DNA of 64,000 nucleotides from Eudromia elegans (GCA_003342815.1 PTEX01000016.1:3464731-3528730), one strand, 5' to 3'. Positions 42,961 to 56,218 are shown, counted from the stretch's first letter. Made by a program: numbers and translations. The notes: a model not told the origin generated them from the sequence alone.

Positions 42961-45900
42961 CGGCCCCAGTGCCTTGGGGGGCTGTTCCTGCGGGAGGCAG
43001 CAGGGATGAGGGGCTGTGCGCCCTCCCGGGACACGCGTCTCCTTTCTACCACAAGTCCCAGGTCCCTCCAGCTCTGCCATGGCCGCTCTCTCAACACAGG
43101 CACCCCCAATCCAAGCCACGCTCCTTCCCAGGCATGCGGCAGGATCCGGAACTCGGATCCAGCTGCAAAACCAGGAGAGCTCAATGCTCCTCAGCTGGGA
43201 TGGTGTTTTCTCTTTCTTTCCTCCCCACATTGGCTCGCTGTGTCGCCACCTCTCCAAAGGGATCCATCGAGGTCTCCCTATGGTGGCCCATGCCACGTGA
43301 GCCCCATCGCAGCAGCCGCTCCATGTATCCCCGGGGCCTTGGGGTCCCAGCACCTCCCGACATCTCTCTGTCACCTCTGGAGAATGAGGTTTTTCTCATA
43401 CACACCCAGAAAGAGGGGTTTTCTTTTTAGTTTTCGTGACAAGTGAAAGCGGGCCCGTTGCTCCCCAGGGAACAAGCGGCCTGTGAGTCTCTCTGCCCTG
43501 GCTGCCTCCCTGCGAGCTCTCCGCCAAGCACGCTGCCGTGCGGCCGGGGCTGCAGCACGTTTTCTAAATTAGACATTCGCCTTTCTTTCCCCCCACCTCT
43601 ATTCATATCTATTTCGGTATTTTACATCATGAGCCCCAGCTCTAACTTTAGAGAAATGTAAACCACATCCATCTATGTCCTTTCCAATCTCGGGGAAGCA
43701 GAATGAGGGCTCCTCTTGTCTGCTCGGTCGTTAATAAAGCCAAGGCCGTGATGCGGCAGCCAGCGTTAAATCTGCAGATAGTTATTTACCCTGCCGACGT
43801 CCCGCAGCTGTTTGGGCGGTCTGCTAGTGTTTATGTGCGGTAATTGGTGGCAAACTCTCTGTTCTGTGTCAAGCTTCATCCAAAACGTGCCCCTTTTTTT
43901 GGAGCTCCATATTCCCGTCCAGATCTATGTATGACCATTACAGTTTTGCTGGCATTGTCACTTCGGAGGTTATCTGGAAGTTAAAGTTGAGTGGCCGCAG
44001 AGGGCTAACGTGCCACTAAAAAATAAGAATGCCTGAAACGTAAGAGCAAAAACCACCTTTTCTGAAGGAAGGCAGCCGTGTTGCCCTCGTTGTTCTTGGA
44101 GGAATTCCTCGCTGTGCGTATGTTGTCAACAGCGTTGGAAACTCAAACTTTTCCCTAAATTGGGCATTTGGGCTCTGCCACAGACATGGGCTTTATCTCA
44201 GAAAAGTGACGTTAACAACATGTGAATTATTTCGGCTACGCTGTAATAGTGTTTTGAGGAACAGGGAAGACTGCTACGCAGCAATACCTATTAAAAGCCT
44301 GAAGCAAGTCACAAACGAGTAGCGACTGTCAGTAGTTTCATCCAGCTCTGGCTCCCTCCCTCGCAGAGCCTTCCAAGGCTCGGAGCCCCTTTCCATGCGG
44401 TGAACACAGCGCTGTCACGCGAGCGGTGTTGGGCCGAGGCGCCTTTTCCAAGGGGGATGACGCGTGATTTGACATCAGCTCCGTGTCACCTCGCGGCCAG
44501 CGCGAGCTGCCATGGGGCTGGCGTGAAGCTGCCCCCCGGGACGGGCGCTGTGGGAACATCAGGGTTCTTTGCACAGGGAAAAGAGGGCTTAAAAACCTGG
44601 CGGAACCTGCTTTGAGCTCTGCCGATGCCGAGGGAGATGTGCAAATAACTTAAGCGCAGCCTGAGAGTAAACACGCCGTTTATTTTCACTGCAGCTCTTT
44701 ACACATCTACTAGAGCTCCCGTTTCGTCACACCATTCATGTTCTTCGTCCTGGTAGTCACTGCAACAGCAGAGACGAGTGGAAATACTACAGGCAGAGAG
44801 AGATACGTGGCTCTGAGTGCGGAAGGGTGGGTGAGCCCTGTCCTCCACCCGGAGGGGCTGCTATAAAGATGTTGCTGTTTTTAAAATGGCACCAGTGAAC
44901 AAGTAAAACGAGCTGCTTTATTTCTGGTATGTCTGAGAATTGTTCGTAAGAACAAACATTGGGGATGTCAGAAACATAAATATTTTTCAGTGTTCTTACT
45001 TATATACATAGTAAAACTTTTAGCAAGGCTTAAAGGTGACTTTAGTATTTTAGAGGGAAATTGAATCTCTACCCTTTTTTCTACCCTTTCCACAAGTGAA
45101 AAAGTATTATTATTTTAGGTAACAAAAATAATAATAGCTACAAGAAAAGGTTCAGTTAAAAAGACCGATATTGTCTGGAGGGTTTAGGAGAGAATGCTGA
45201 GAACGTTTATGTAAAATACTGAGCAGAGCATGGAAAGGGCTAGGAAGCATTTGCATTACTTCTTCATCACAGTTGAAGGAAAAGGGAAACTTTTGAAATT
45301 GAAATGAGAATGGAAAATTTTGATTCCTGTCAGATTTTAGAAATGCAACTGAAGGGTATGCATTTAAAACAGACTGGAAGAAATATCCCTGGGCCTGTGG
45401 CCAGGCAGCCCCAGGGCAGCACAAGGAGTCCAAGGAGTCCAAGGAGTGAGTGTCCTATGGATAACGTGATCACCTAGAAAATGGGGTCAGAATAAGGACA
45501 CAGGTGCTAAATGTCTTGCTGCTTTAAGTGAAAGCTCTCTGCTCTCTAAAGGACTAAGAAAAGTTCCCTGTGCCCCTAACAGTCATTTACGGAGGGTTGT
45601 ATAGAGCTGCTTGCTTTTAAAGACATCTTCTCTATAAGCTCTTGAACGTGTTATCTTTAAATAAACTTGTTTGTCGTACTCACTTGCCTCAGAAACATCA
45701 GGAATAGTTTGGCACGTGCCCTGTTTTGTAGTTTTCCCCAGAGAGCCAGGAGAAAAAGTGTCCCAAAGCAACGGGGGGGTTGAGTTTTCTGCCATCCTTT
45801 GCAAGTTGCATTTAATATTTTCTTGGGGGGAAAAAAAAAAAAAAAAATGGAGTTCCGAGCACCCTGGGCCCTGCCAGGGAATTTCTCTGTGGAAAGCAAA

Positions 45901-48900
45901 GGTTGGTGGCAGCGCCACGGCTCCGAGGTCCCTTCCAGCCCCTGCAATACGAGCAGGCAGCACAGGCAGCGCGAGATATCCTCCTCCACTCTTTAATGAA
46001 CAAGTTAATGAGTTTCAACCATGTTGTGGGTTTTTTTTTTTTTTCTGTTGTTGCTGTTTCCAGAGTAGTGTGTTTGCCCAGATCCTTCACAGCGTGTCGA
46101 GAACAGAAGTGCGTTGAGGTGAGGTGTAAATACACTCATTAGTGGGGAATCGCCACTTGGGAAACCGTCACCTTGTGAAATTAAAGCATCCTTTGTGCTG
46201 CACCTGTAGAGTGCGACAAGCTTGTCCTGGTCTACTGGTCTGTGAAAGAAAAGCTGCCTGAGGACTTGGCACTTGTGGTTGCTGCCCTAATGTGACACTT
46301 CCCCAGCAAGAGCAGAGCAATTTACGGCATTAATTAGTTAGCTCACAGAGGCAGGTAAATAGTGCTTCTCACTGCCCGTTAATGGAGGTCAGTATCTCAT
46401 GATCTGCCCAAGTTACTCTCTGGTTCACACGGGCGGTTGACTCTGGCTCCATCCCAGTCAGCTTCGGGAGAAATGCGAAGATCCCGATTAACACATGGGG
46501 AATGCCCCTGCGATAGTGACATTTGTAAAGGCTCTTTGTTGCATGCTGCAGCTTTCAGCAAGAGCATCGTGCTGAGAGCCCAGAGCATCGCATGACGTTT
46601 GGGCTGCCCAAAAAACGTTCCCAAACTGACGGACTGGATGCAGGCAGACCCTGGAGGGTGATTCCCGTCCCCTGGAAAGCCCTGCGGCTCTGGGCTCAGC
46701 AGCCCGGAGAGCAGGGCAGGCGCTGCAGAGGGGAGGGCTCCCCAGCCCCTCACCGTGACACACGCTGCTTTCTCAGAAACGCCCAAGCAGCGAGGACAAG
46801 AGGGACTTGTCCAATCCAAATTAAGGTCCTGGCCTGTATTTTCTGGCCAAGAATAGCTGAAGGCTTTGCCTGCAATGCAGACAAAAGAGCGATGTATTTG
46901 CTCACTTAGCTTTAAATTAGCTGGCATGGGTAGGGATTTGGTACGTGGAGCTGCAGCAGCAAACGCCACTGAAGGAGCTGTGTAGATAGACACTCCTTGG
47001 GGTCCCTGCATGGAGCTGCTCCTGCCACGTGCTGCTCCTCATGCCCGCGAGGCCAACACAGAGTCCCAGAGGTTGGCAGAGCCCTGGCCACTCCTCACTG
47101 CAGGGTGCACGTGCTGCAAAAGGCAGCGTTAGTGCCAGGGTGAAGAGAGGAGCCACGAGCATCTCTGCTCCAACACCACACACCTTCTGCCTGCAGCGAG
47201 AGGTGGAGTTGTGCGGGTAGGAGGCAGCAGAGCCTTCTCAGAGCTAAGCTGGGATTGCAAAACGAGCTCCCAGAAGGCCAAAGCAGCATGACAAACCTAA
47301 CTAATTTCTGCTCCCAAAGCAGCAGGGCTCTGGGGCTTTTGCTGTTTTTTGTTTTGTTTTCTGATTTGTCTTGGCTCCTGCAAGATAAATAAGTATTGTG
47401 TATATTTTTAAAGGTAACCTACCAGAAGACAACCCCTGCACACAAACGTTCCCCTGCAGAGACCATGGGAGACTGGCTAACGTAGATGCTGAGGTGGTGC
47501 TGGCCTTGCAGCTAGTCTGCGATGCAGAGGGCAGATGTGACTCCCTCTGTAGCCCTGCACATTCTCCTTCCCTGCGGTGTATAGGAAAACAACTAGGATC
47601 CCGTTTGCTCTCTGATGTCGTATTCAAGGCACATCTGGGATGTGGCCAACTTGTGGCACAGCTGGATCTCCACCAGGCTGAAAAAAGAATCCTCCAGCTT
47701 CTCCTTCCGCATGACCAATGGTTCTCATCACACTGGAAGCGTCCTGCACCCCTGCGAGGAGGCAGTTTCCCTGAATGCAGAGAGCAGTTCAGACTATCAC
47801 ATGCAATGCTGGTCTCCGTGACGCTCATCTGGTTTCAAACGGTGCAGCTGAGAGGAGACTGCAGTGCCCGACGGTTTGGATTTGTACCGTGACATTCTGA
47901 CAAACTGCCTTTCCTGGTATTTCAAACAGGATAATGCCATTACTGAGTGCAGTTCTGCTAATCTCCTCACCACTCTCCTCTCTGAAGGAGAGAATATCTG
48001 AGTGTTAATGTTTGCACGCCCTGCATGGGATCTGCCCACCAGCTCTCACCAATCCCCTCTGCTCCCGTTTCCATTTGGAGCTCAAGCCTCACCTTATCAC
48101 CTGCAGCAGTTGTCTGTTGATTAAAAGAATTGAAAGGACTTTGAACCATGGCCCAGCTCGCACAAGGGGGCCTTTCTGAATGTTTGCAGGTCTCTGGCAA
48201 GCAGACCTCGGAGCCACTGGGCATCTTCACTGTTCCAGAGGGCCGCGGATCAGACCCTTGGCAGTGCAGTGCACATGGAGAGACGCAGCCAAGCTGCCTC
48301 CTGCCTTCAAAGCCCCAGCTTCCTATGGGGATTCTGTGGCTTATAAAGTAGTTCGATATCCAGCTGCAAAGTCGCAGCCCCCTGTGGTCCTGAAACTTTC
48401 ATGCATCAGCATCCTTTCCAAACCCCCTCCGTGCTTTGTTCTAACAAGCACTGGCTTGTTCATACAGTCTCCCCTGAAAATATACAGCAGGAAAGTGCCA
48501 GCCAAAATAATGTCTTTGTTGCACTGCAGGGGCTGCACCTGTTTCTTAATGGTGGAAGGCATCTGTATCACATCCGCTAGCGCAATCACACAGGAATAGA
48601 AGGAATGAGCTCAGTTCAGACCAGTGCTAATCGTAAAACTCAAGAAGGGGCAACAGACATCCAAGAGAGAATTCCTTAATCCAGCACCGTGAGCTAAACA
48701 AATGCCCCCAGTACTGTAAAGGAAGATTTTTTAGATCAAAATAGATTGATAATAAGTCTGTATATGCCTGCACCTATAGACTGCAAACACCAAATCAGTA
48801 TTGAGTTGTAACCAATGCAACATCAAAGATATATTTTTATTCAGAAACCTTTTTTTTTTTTTTTTTTTGTCCTTGCTTGCTTTTATAAATGACCAGTCGT

Positions 48901-49600
48901 CTGAACACGTAACTGAGTAATTTTTGTCGCAGAACCAGCATTCTGGTTGATGAGCTGATGTAGTGAAAGGTGCATGTGTGAATAAGTAGGTTATTCATTT
49001 ATTTCTTGTAGGTCAGTAGAGGTTTCAAGAAATGCAGGAATGTTAGACATGATGAGAAGAATGTGACAAAAGGGAAATATAAGCTGAGAAACAGAAAAGA
49101 AAATGCTCAGAGTAAGGTCTCTTCATCTTTGTAATGACCCCAGAAGGAACCAAGGGGAACCCGCAACTTGAAACAGAGCTTGAACAGGCCAAGTAGTAAC
49201 GAATGCACCGGGGGAACAAGGAGAGCTTGCGCCAGCTCTTCCCTTGACAGGCCTCCCGCGAAGCTGGTGTCACGACTCTTCCTGCTTGTTAATGAGAATC
49301 TCTGCCAGAGCGCAGGCTTGAGCTTGAACAGTGGAGAAATAGGTTAAAAATTCCTGGGAGGGGACAAGAGCCCTTAAGGAAAATAGAGGAATGGGCTGCT
49401 AACAGTCACATCTTTTGGGGTGTCCTGTGGTGAAATGTAATTTTTAAGATAAGTTCCCTAGAAAGCCAATTACCCTCAGATCCCACAGCTCCAAAATTCA
49501 GGAAGTGCCAATGGGGTAGAAAGCTCCATTTAACTTGTTGAATTTCAAGGTCAAGGTCTACAAAATGTGAAGAGTTTTGTGTAAGTACACAGCGGGTAGG
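42961..49600. other. Gene-poor interval upstream of HMGXB3
   Basis: I can support no gene in this stretch. Open frames up to 345 codons in the GC-rich start are composition artefacts. Two overlapping frames at 47301-47892 on opposite strands lack any domain or splice context. Homopolymers occur at about 45831-45847 (A), 46029-46044 (T) and 48850-48868 (T). The block at 43680-44290 is non-repetitive and rich in short motifs, and might hold regulatory DNA. SLC26A2, which precedes HMGXB3 in human, is not here. Confidence 0.6.
45423..45447. repeat. Nine-bp tandem repeat, nearly three copies
   Basis: The unit AAGGAGTCC is repeated twice, followed by a third copy that departs from it at its end. 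It is a minor simple repeat in non-coding DNA. Confidence 0.8.
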
Positions 49601-49609
49601 GAGCAAGAC

Positions 49610-49810
49610 TTTATTCGATGCCAGAGACAAGCAGATGACATTAGGCTGTTAGGAATCTTGGCTTTCCTAGTTCTGCAGCTCACAAAACTAATGGATCTGT
49701 TACCAGCTGCAATCCACCCATCCATAGGGAGCAGTTCATACACTGGAATCCAGCCCCTGGGGAATGTAAAGCATTTTGAGACCCATGAGAAAAGAGAAAA
49801 GGTATTTTGT
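49610..49810 (+). mobile_element. Possible old L2/MIR-type retroposon tail
   Basis: The stretch AATGTAAAGCATTTTGAGAC followed by a diverged AAAAG-rich tail (49757-49805) resembles the TGTAAAGCGCTTTGAGATCC core shared by L2 and CORE-SINE 3' ends. The upstream part is too diverged to recognise, so the left limit is arbitrary. Confidence 0.35.
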
Positions 49811-51289
49811 GAGGAAAAAAAAGAGAAATAAATGTCCCCACCAATAACTGATGCAACACAGACCGCAGATCGGTGAGGACGTGACCCTATAAACCTGATC
49901 ATAAAAGCCAAGACACAGCAGTCTGCTTTCTGGCTCCCTAATCTGGCTGTGATAGATGGTCTGCCCCAGGAGGTCACCTCCACACAGCTCCAAAATGTCT
50001 TTTTTTTGTCTTGCTGATTGGAGGGGAATGCACGTTACACTGCAAGTTGCCTTCATGGCCAGAATGCCCCATCCTTCTGTCCAGGCTCTTCCCTGATGCT
50101 GCAGCCCAGATATTGGCATCTTCCAACGTGGTGTCAGCAGAGGAAACGCCTTATTCCAGTCGCATATCCTAGCAATCCCCAGGGAGGGAAGTACAAGACA
50201 ACACAAGACAAGACTAAGAGTTGGCTAAAATTGCTGGCATTTTTTTTAATTAGCCACTTGGAGCAGAAAATAACTATGTGGGCATTTCTTCAGAATTATT
50301 TCTGTCCAAACAATCTAAAAATACTTTACAAGCAGTGGAGCGAAGCGTGTGGTCATTCTTCCGTCAATACTCATGTTCCACACTGAAAACAAGAGATGCT
50401 ACTGAAAAATGCTAGATGCTGTGGCTGTTAGCAATCCTCCCACACCTGCATTCACAAACCATTATTTTTCTGAGAGTCTAGAAAAAAAAATACAACTGAA
50501 AACTCAAAATCTTCTTCTCCATGAATATTTAACACTTTCCAAGTAAGGTCTGCCTCCTTCATACACAACTGTTGGAAACAAAATTGTTTTAAGATGTGTT
50601 ATAATGCTTTTTACTGCAGAAGCACTTTCAGCTTGCACATGCAAAATGTTTGACAGGCCTCCCATGCGGTAGCTATTGCCCTTTTTCACAGATAGGAAAG
50701 GCTCTGTAGTTTAAGATAAGTTCATCTAGCATTTGACCGAGCTGAAAGGGAGAACAGGCTGAAATATTTGCTTTCTTTCTACAATATGAGGAAGTATGAT
50801 ACCATTGGCAAAGGCAAGTTTGGACAGGATGAGTTAGTTATCCATGGCTTCTTGTTGTCTCTTGCTCCTGGGGAGCAGGACCACGTACACACTCATTCTC
50901 ATGCTCGTGGTCATACACAACGATGTGTATGAGGCAACAGTCGCAAGGTGTAAAACTCCCAGTGACGGATACAATTGCAAGGAAGCGTTTGACCCGTGAG
51001 GAGCAGTGCTGCAGAGTGCTGCACACAGCAGCAGAACACCCAAATCACTCTGCTGACAGCGGAACAAAGACCCTGGTCTCCTGCCACAGTGTGGAGGCAG
51101 CCACTGTGTTTGGAAAAGAGCAGATCCTAATTCCTGCCTTCCAATATACATAGTGATAGCTCCAAGAACTCAACGTTTCTCCAGAACCCTTTTATCTCCT
51201 CCAGTCCTTTTGTTTACCTGTAAATATTGGCTATTGAACATAAAAAGGCTGGAGGAAAGCTGAAAGAAGAAACAGAGGTGAGCTCTATG

Positions 51290-51520
51290 AGGATGGACAG
51301 AAAGAACTGGCTTCTTTTATTGTAGAGAGATTGGAAGGGAAGCATGAGAATATCCTTAAATATGTAAAAAGTGTTGCATGAAAGTTAATAAACTGTTGAC
51401 CTTGTCTACAAGAAGAAGGCTTGAAGTAATGGACTTGGATTTCAGTAAGGAAGATTTATAGGTTAAGCTTTAGACTGTGCTGAGAGTGCGTGGGATTCGC
51501 ATCCCAGGAGCCCTGGCAGA
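51290..51520 (+). mobile_element. Ancient CR1/L3-type LINE fragment
   Basis: The order of motifs follows the non-coding 3' part of old CR1/L3 elements: a CTTAAATATGTAAAAAGTG-type segment, then AATAAACTGTTGACCTTGTC, then GAAGTAATGGACTTGGATTT, then GGAAGATTTATAGGTTAAG. It is strongly diverged and truncated. Subfamily and exact ends need a repeat library. Confidence 0.65.
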
Positions 51521-52431
51521 GATGAGGCAGCCTGCTGTCACGAGTGGTGAAGGCAAAGGAAGTCCAAGCCCTTCCATTTATTTTCTGTGATTTTTTAATA
51601 GTACAAACACGATTAAAATATCCAGAAACATTTGAATGCTGTTTGGGAAATCCAGAAGTACCTGAATTTGAGAGAGAAAAATTCTTGCCAGGTTGTTGTA
51701 GCCACCTGAGATGCAGGGAGTTAACACGTGTCCTTTAGCGACATGATTACAAAGTCTAGGACTTCCCAAACAAACCTTTGGGTGTTATAGACCCAACTCC
51801 CACTGATTTTGCATGAAGCCCATTGGAATCTCACACGAGGGAGGAGAGCCGTGCCAGGCAGACTCCACACATGCCAGCTAAGCCTGTGCTTTTGCAAGAA
51901 GACATCTTTGCCACTCAGCCCATCTCATGTTATTGGGTTCCTTCGAGGAAATGGACAATTTCAATCAGTTCTTGCTACACGAGTTTTGCCACAATAGCTT
52001 TGCTTCGTTGGCTACTGTAGGGTTGTCTCTGAGAGCTGTGGCCTGCTTTTGAGATTGCTTTGATTCTCTTACCTAGGCTACGAAACAGAAATGGGATTTC
52101 ACATAGCAAAGTTGTCAGCAACAAAACTGCACCAAAAACATTGAGCTGCTGTGAAAATGTATTTTCTGCAGTTCATTTACATATCCGTGGGCTGAGCTTG
52201 ACCCCAGAGATTAGCTCCTAGCAATTGAAACCCTAAATTATTGTTTCAATAATCATGTCTGAATTCCCGTCTGAACTCAGCTGCCGTTGCAGAAAGCCAG
52301 TCCCACCTCACCCTGGCTTCGTTGCCTCACTTTGGTATCACTGTGTGTGCATCCACCAAGCCCTCAGCTTTGACTGTCCCCTACCCAGTTTTTACATGCA
52401 AATCTCTTGCTGATTCCTCTTTTGAAGGTTT

Positions 52432-52884
52432 TTGTTTCTGGTCCTCAGATCTTGGCTGACGGGAGTGCAGCCACGCTGTGTGCTGATTGCAGCTGGCAGG
52501 TGGATTAGAGCACATTCACATGGCTGTGAAATGCCTCTGCTAGACAGAAACGGCAGAACAAGCGATTATTTCACCATGAAGAGCCCAGAAACCGATGCAG
52601 ACGGTCACAGTGAGAAAGACGAGCTGAGGAGCGTGCAGACATCAAGCACTTCTTGCTTACGTAAGCCCCAAGAGCTCCCAGCAAAACTTTGGGGGATCTG
52701 CTGCCAGTTCCCGCCCTCCTCAACAAAGCCGGTTGATTTCTGTGAGGAGCAGGATGTTCTCAGATTCTTCCAAAATATGTGGGAGCGACAGTTGCCGAGT
52801 AACAGAGAAGCTCCTCGCTCTTTTCTTGAAATGCACAGCCCCTCGTTTTTTCTGATATGTAGAAACGGACAGATGAAGCTGTGA
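52432..52884 (+). other. Unrecognised 150-codon open frame
   Basis: This is the longest open frame in the repeat-bearing part of the 43-59 kb interval. The protein has a mixed, fairly ordinary composition but no signal peptide, domain or repeat that I recognise, and no Kozak or splice support was found. A frame of this length can occur by chance in 64 kb read six ways. I record it only as unexplained and do not propose a gene. Confidence 0.12.
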
Positions 52885-53030
52885 TTTAGGACACTGGTCT
52901 GGGATTAGGATCATTTGAGTCTCAGCTCTAATTGTAATAAATCATCAGAACCAGAGTTCAAGGAGAGGCAGGGATCCGACTGCCCATGTGGCTTTGGGCT
53001 TCATAAACAAAATTGGAGGTGTGTTTTATG
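52885..53030 (+). mobile_element. Possible MIR-like tRNA-derived SINE remnant
   Basis: GGACACTGGTCTGGGATTAG, then GAGTCTCAGCTCTAATTG and, further on, GTGGCTTTGGGCTTCA follow the order of conserved phrases in MIR and related reptile or tortoise tRNA-SINEs (entry line, 'correct the usual' box, then GTGACCTTGGGCAA). The copy is diverged and has lost its clear A and B boxes. Confidence 0.4.
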
Positions 53031-53239
53031 AATCAATTCAGTAATCAGTATAATAAGATGTTGTCAGGAAACCATCAAAGCTGCAGGAATAGAGAGCATG
53101 GCATTTTATCAAGACACATCCTTCTTCCTCACATACTTAGAAGGCCTCATATGGCTGATCTCAGGCAAGGCTGGAATTTCCAGTACTAAGTAGAGTCATC
53201 ATTTAAAGCTGATAAATCCCACTCCTTCACAGGAATTGG

Positions 53240-53680
53240 GAGCATAATTCATCCCTTTATGATATTTCTGGAACTAGAGAAGGTTTAGAGAAGGGCAAAA
53301 GAAGCGACCAAGGATGAAGAAGATGCCTTAAGAGGAGATAATAAAAAGATAGTGGCTTCACCTGGGGAAGGAGAAGGCTGGAGAAAGAATGTAGGATCAA
53401 GTTTTACAAAATAAAGGCGGCTGTAGGTAAGCTGGACATTGAATTGCTTTTAGCAAACCTCACAGTATTGGAAGCAGACGATATTTGCTGAAAATAGTAG
53501 GAGATTGGTTTTAACAGGTAAAAGAAAGTAGTTCTTCACACAGTGGGTAACGACTTGGGGAATTTCCTGCCAAGGAGGCCGTGGAAGCAAAAACGATTGT
53601 CAGGGTTGTGAAGTGGACAAATTCATTGACTGAAGGTCTAGAAGTGGATACTAAATGGTGTGGATGGGTATGTCCCATCT
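53240..53680 (+). mobile_element. Ancient CR1-type LINE fragment
   Basis: Segments read like an old CR1 3' end: AGAGAAGGGCAAAAGAAGCG, GGCTGGAGAAAGAATGTAGG, TTACAAAATAAAGG, TTCTTCACACAGTGGGTAAC, GGGGAATTTCCTGCCAAGGA, GGCCGTGGAAGCAAAAAC and GTGGACAAATTCATTGA. This order (cell-line phrase, 'heart of the tail', 'remains at home' phrase) is typical of CR1 copies that predate the avian radiation. It is in the same orientation as the L3-like piece at 51.3 kb. Confidence 0.7.
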
Positions 53681-56218
53681 ATCATCTCTGATTCCACCAT
53701 TGTGGATGCTTTTAGGACTATGAAGGGAATGGACAAGAGAAGGTGGCCACATCGGCAAGCTTTCCCCAACAATATCTCCTGTTACCTCTGTCTCACCCTG
53801 CATATCGTGTGTGATAGATAGAGTTCTTGCTATTTTTTTTCTTATTTGTCTCTCTTTTGATAGCAGCCTTGTTCCTCCAGCGCCTTGGCAGCATATATTT
53901 TTCATACTACTGATCAAGGCCCCAGCACACTCCAGTAATCTACTCCCTGCTTCATTGAGAAAGACTAATTCGACTTAAAATCTCACCCAGGAGCACATCC
54001 TGTCCTTAATGTCTTGAACTCTTCCTCTGTGACCCGTTAGCACCTTCTTCCTTCCACACAGCAGCAAAGAGAAGCATCTTGCAGCTGAGCTGCGTGCGCG
54101 TCCTGGGGACGAGCCGTGTCTGAAAGTTTGTGACACATTAGCAGCGTGGCACAGTAACGACTCCATGCTTATGCACTTCAATAAGCTGGTTATAAACAAA
54201 AGGTTTTCTCCTCTAATGTTCGCAGGCTTTGCTACGACACTAGAGAGGACTGAACATAATGAAGATCTCCTCCTGTGAGCTTCATGAAGCATCCGCACTA
54301 TTTCTTTTGTACTCATTACACTGAACAGAACATAAGATCAGGAAAAGCATTCTTCGCTGGCTATAAATCATGAGTGGCACTAAGGTATTGCTATTAGCAG
54401 CAGAAATATGCTTTCCTCCCACAGTCTCATTCAGACCCATATACATACAACACTTAGGCAAACGGAATTGGTATGTCTGGACAGAAAATTAAACGGAGGT
54501 TGTGTTGTCTGAAGATAAATTGGTGCCTCCCGCGGCATGTGTGAGTGACTTGGTCTTTTTCTGATTTGTCTTTTAACTTACAAAACACTGAGAGAGGAGA
54601 TAACAATGAGCTTTAAAAATCTACCCTCCTTCCCATCCCAGGCCCTCTTAAACGAATCCCGTCATTGAAATGAGCTCAAAGAAAAGATAAATGTTCTGGC
54701 AGTAATATGCAATATTATTTTTGTCACTTGAAGAATCTCAGGCTAGATAAGGGAAAACTGAAAGGAAGACAAAGCTTTATTTTTTTTTTTACTAATGCAA
54801 GGGACCAAATTCTGCTCATCTGAACCTACAATCCTTTCCTTTTTCAGATTACTGCTGTAATTTCTGATTGTCATCAGGTTAGCTGATCTTGAGACATTAA
54901 AAAAAAGCACAGAGACCCCAGTGAAGTCACTCAATAGCGGTGGCAAAGGACAACAAGGGCAAGCAAAGAAAGCACCGACTGTATGACTCTATAGCTCCTG
55001 CCCAAACGAAAGGTTAATTTACTTTCAGACTCTGTTAGCTGGAGCAATGGTAAGATTAACACCTTAGAGCACGGGAAGCTCGGAGCTGCTTCCACAGCAC
55101 CTCACTCCAGCCCATCTCTCATTAGCATTCGCTAGCGGAACCGCTTCTTCCCACATCTCCTACGTATTTCCCTGCAGAGCCCTTGTGAAAAGCTCGGAGC
55201 GATGTTTCTGCCAACCCATTTACAGTCACATTGAAGGAAACATTCACCCTTTGACATTGCTCGCTTGGGCTGCTGTGGGGAATAGGAAGGGCAGCGGGTA
55301 CCGCAACGCGGATCACCAGGAGTCTGCCGGGAGCCTGATCATTGCAGGAACACACGGGTCTTCCTCCTAACAGCCTTCACTGGAGGACCCAGCTCGTTGC
55401 TTTGAGTGCTTCCTGTATACATTGCCTTAAACAACAAAATGTTAAAAAAAAAAAAAAGAAGAACAAAAGCTTTGTTCTTTATTTCTATATATGCATTCGC
55501 TTGTTACAGATGTATCAGCTTTGGAAACCAAATAGGAAGAGGGTTTCAAAGCAATCTAGGTGATTTAGAGGCAAAATTTCCAGTAGTCATAGAGCTTCCT
55601 GTGCCCTAAGCACAGCCTCTGCTCTGCAAATCATTATGTGTTTTGTCAAGCCCAGATGTTTGATAAGAGACTCAGGGACTCCTGAGAGCCCTTAGTCTGT
55701 AGCAAGAAGCAAAACTTATTAATGCTGCTGTTTTTAAATGACCGTATTGCCACCTCAGAGCTGCTGTTGTAGTCTTCTGGCATGTGAGTGATGATTGCTG
55801 GGGAAGGTTAGAGACATTCCCACCTGTGGTTTCCATTCAAAGCTAATTACTTGATAGGGGTCACTTGGCAATTAAGAACTGCTGTTCCACTGAAGCTTTC
55901 TACAGTAGAGGATTTGTGTGGTGTCATCAGAAAGAGTTTTCTCAAATGGAGAAGAGAGTATTTCTTGGGGAACTCTGAGATGCTCTCCTAAAAACTGTGA
56001 AATAGTCCCTGATCAGGTCAGTGAAGGAGTATTTAGGGAATGATGCCTACCAGAATCAGAGGAGCCTCCTGGAGTAACACTGTTCAGACAGGTTTCCATG
56101 AAACACTTGGTAATTTCATTTTTGTCACTTTTTCTTTTTTTGTAGATTAAATAGCTTACCCTATCTAAGTCAACTTTTGAAAAGAAGCTTAGCTCTCTTG
56201 CTTCCACCTTCTCTCTAC

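Noticed and set aside
42393-43430. 345-codon open frame across the HMGXB3 CpG island
   Set aside because: GC-rich DNA lacks stop codons by composition. The translation is Arg/Ala/Gly/Pro-rich with no domain, and it overlaps the promoter and non-coding first exon of HMGXB3 on the other strand.
50580-50740. Second MIR-like copy (CCTTTTTCACAGATAGGAAA phrase)
   Set aside because: Only one short phrase fits the MIR 'CCATTTTACAGATGAGGAAA' box, and the rest does not align in order, so chance similarity cannot be excluded.
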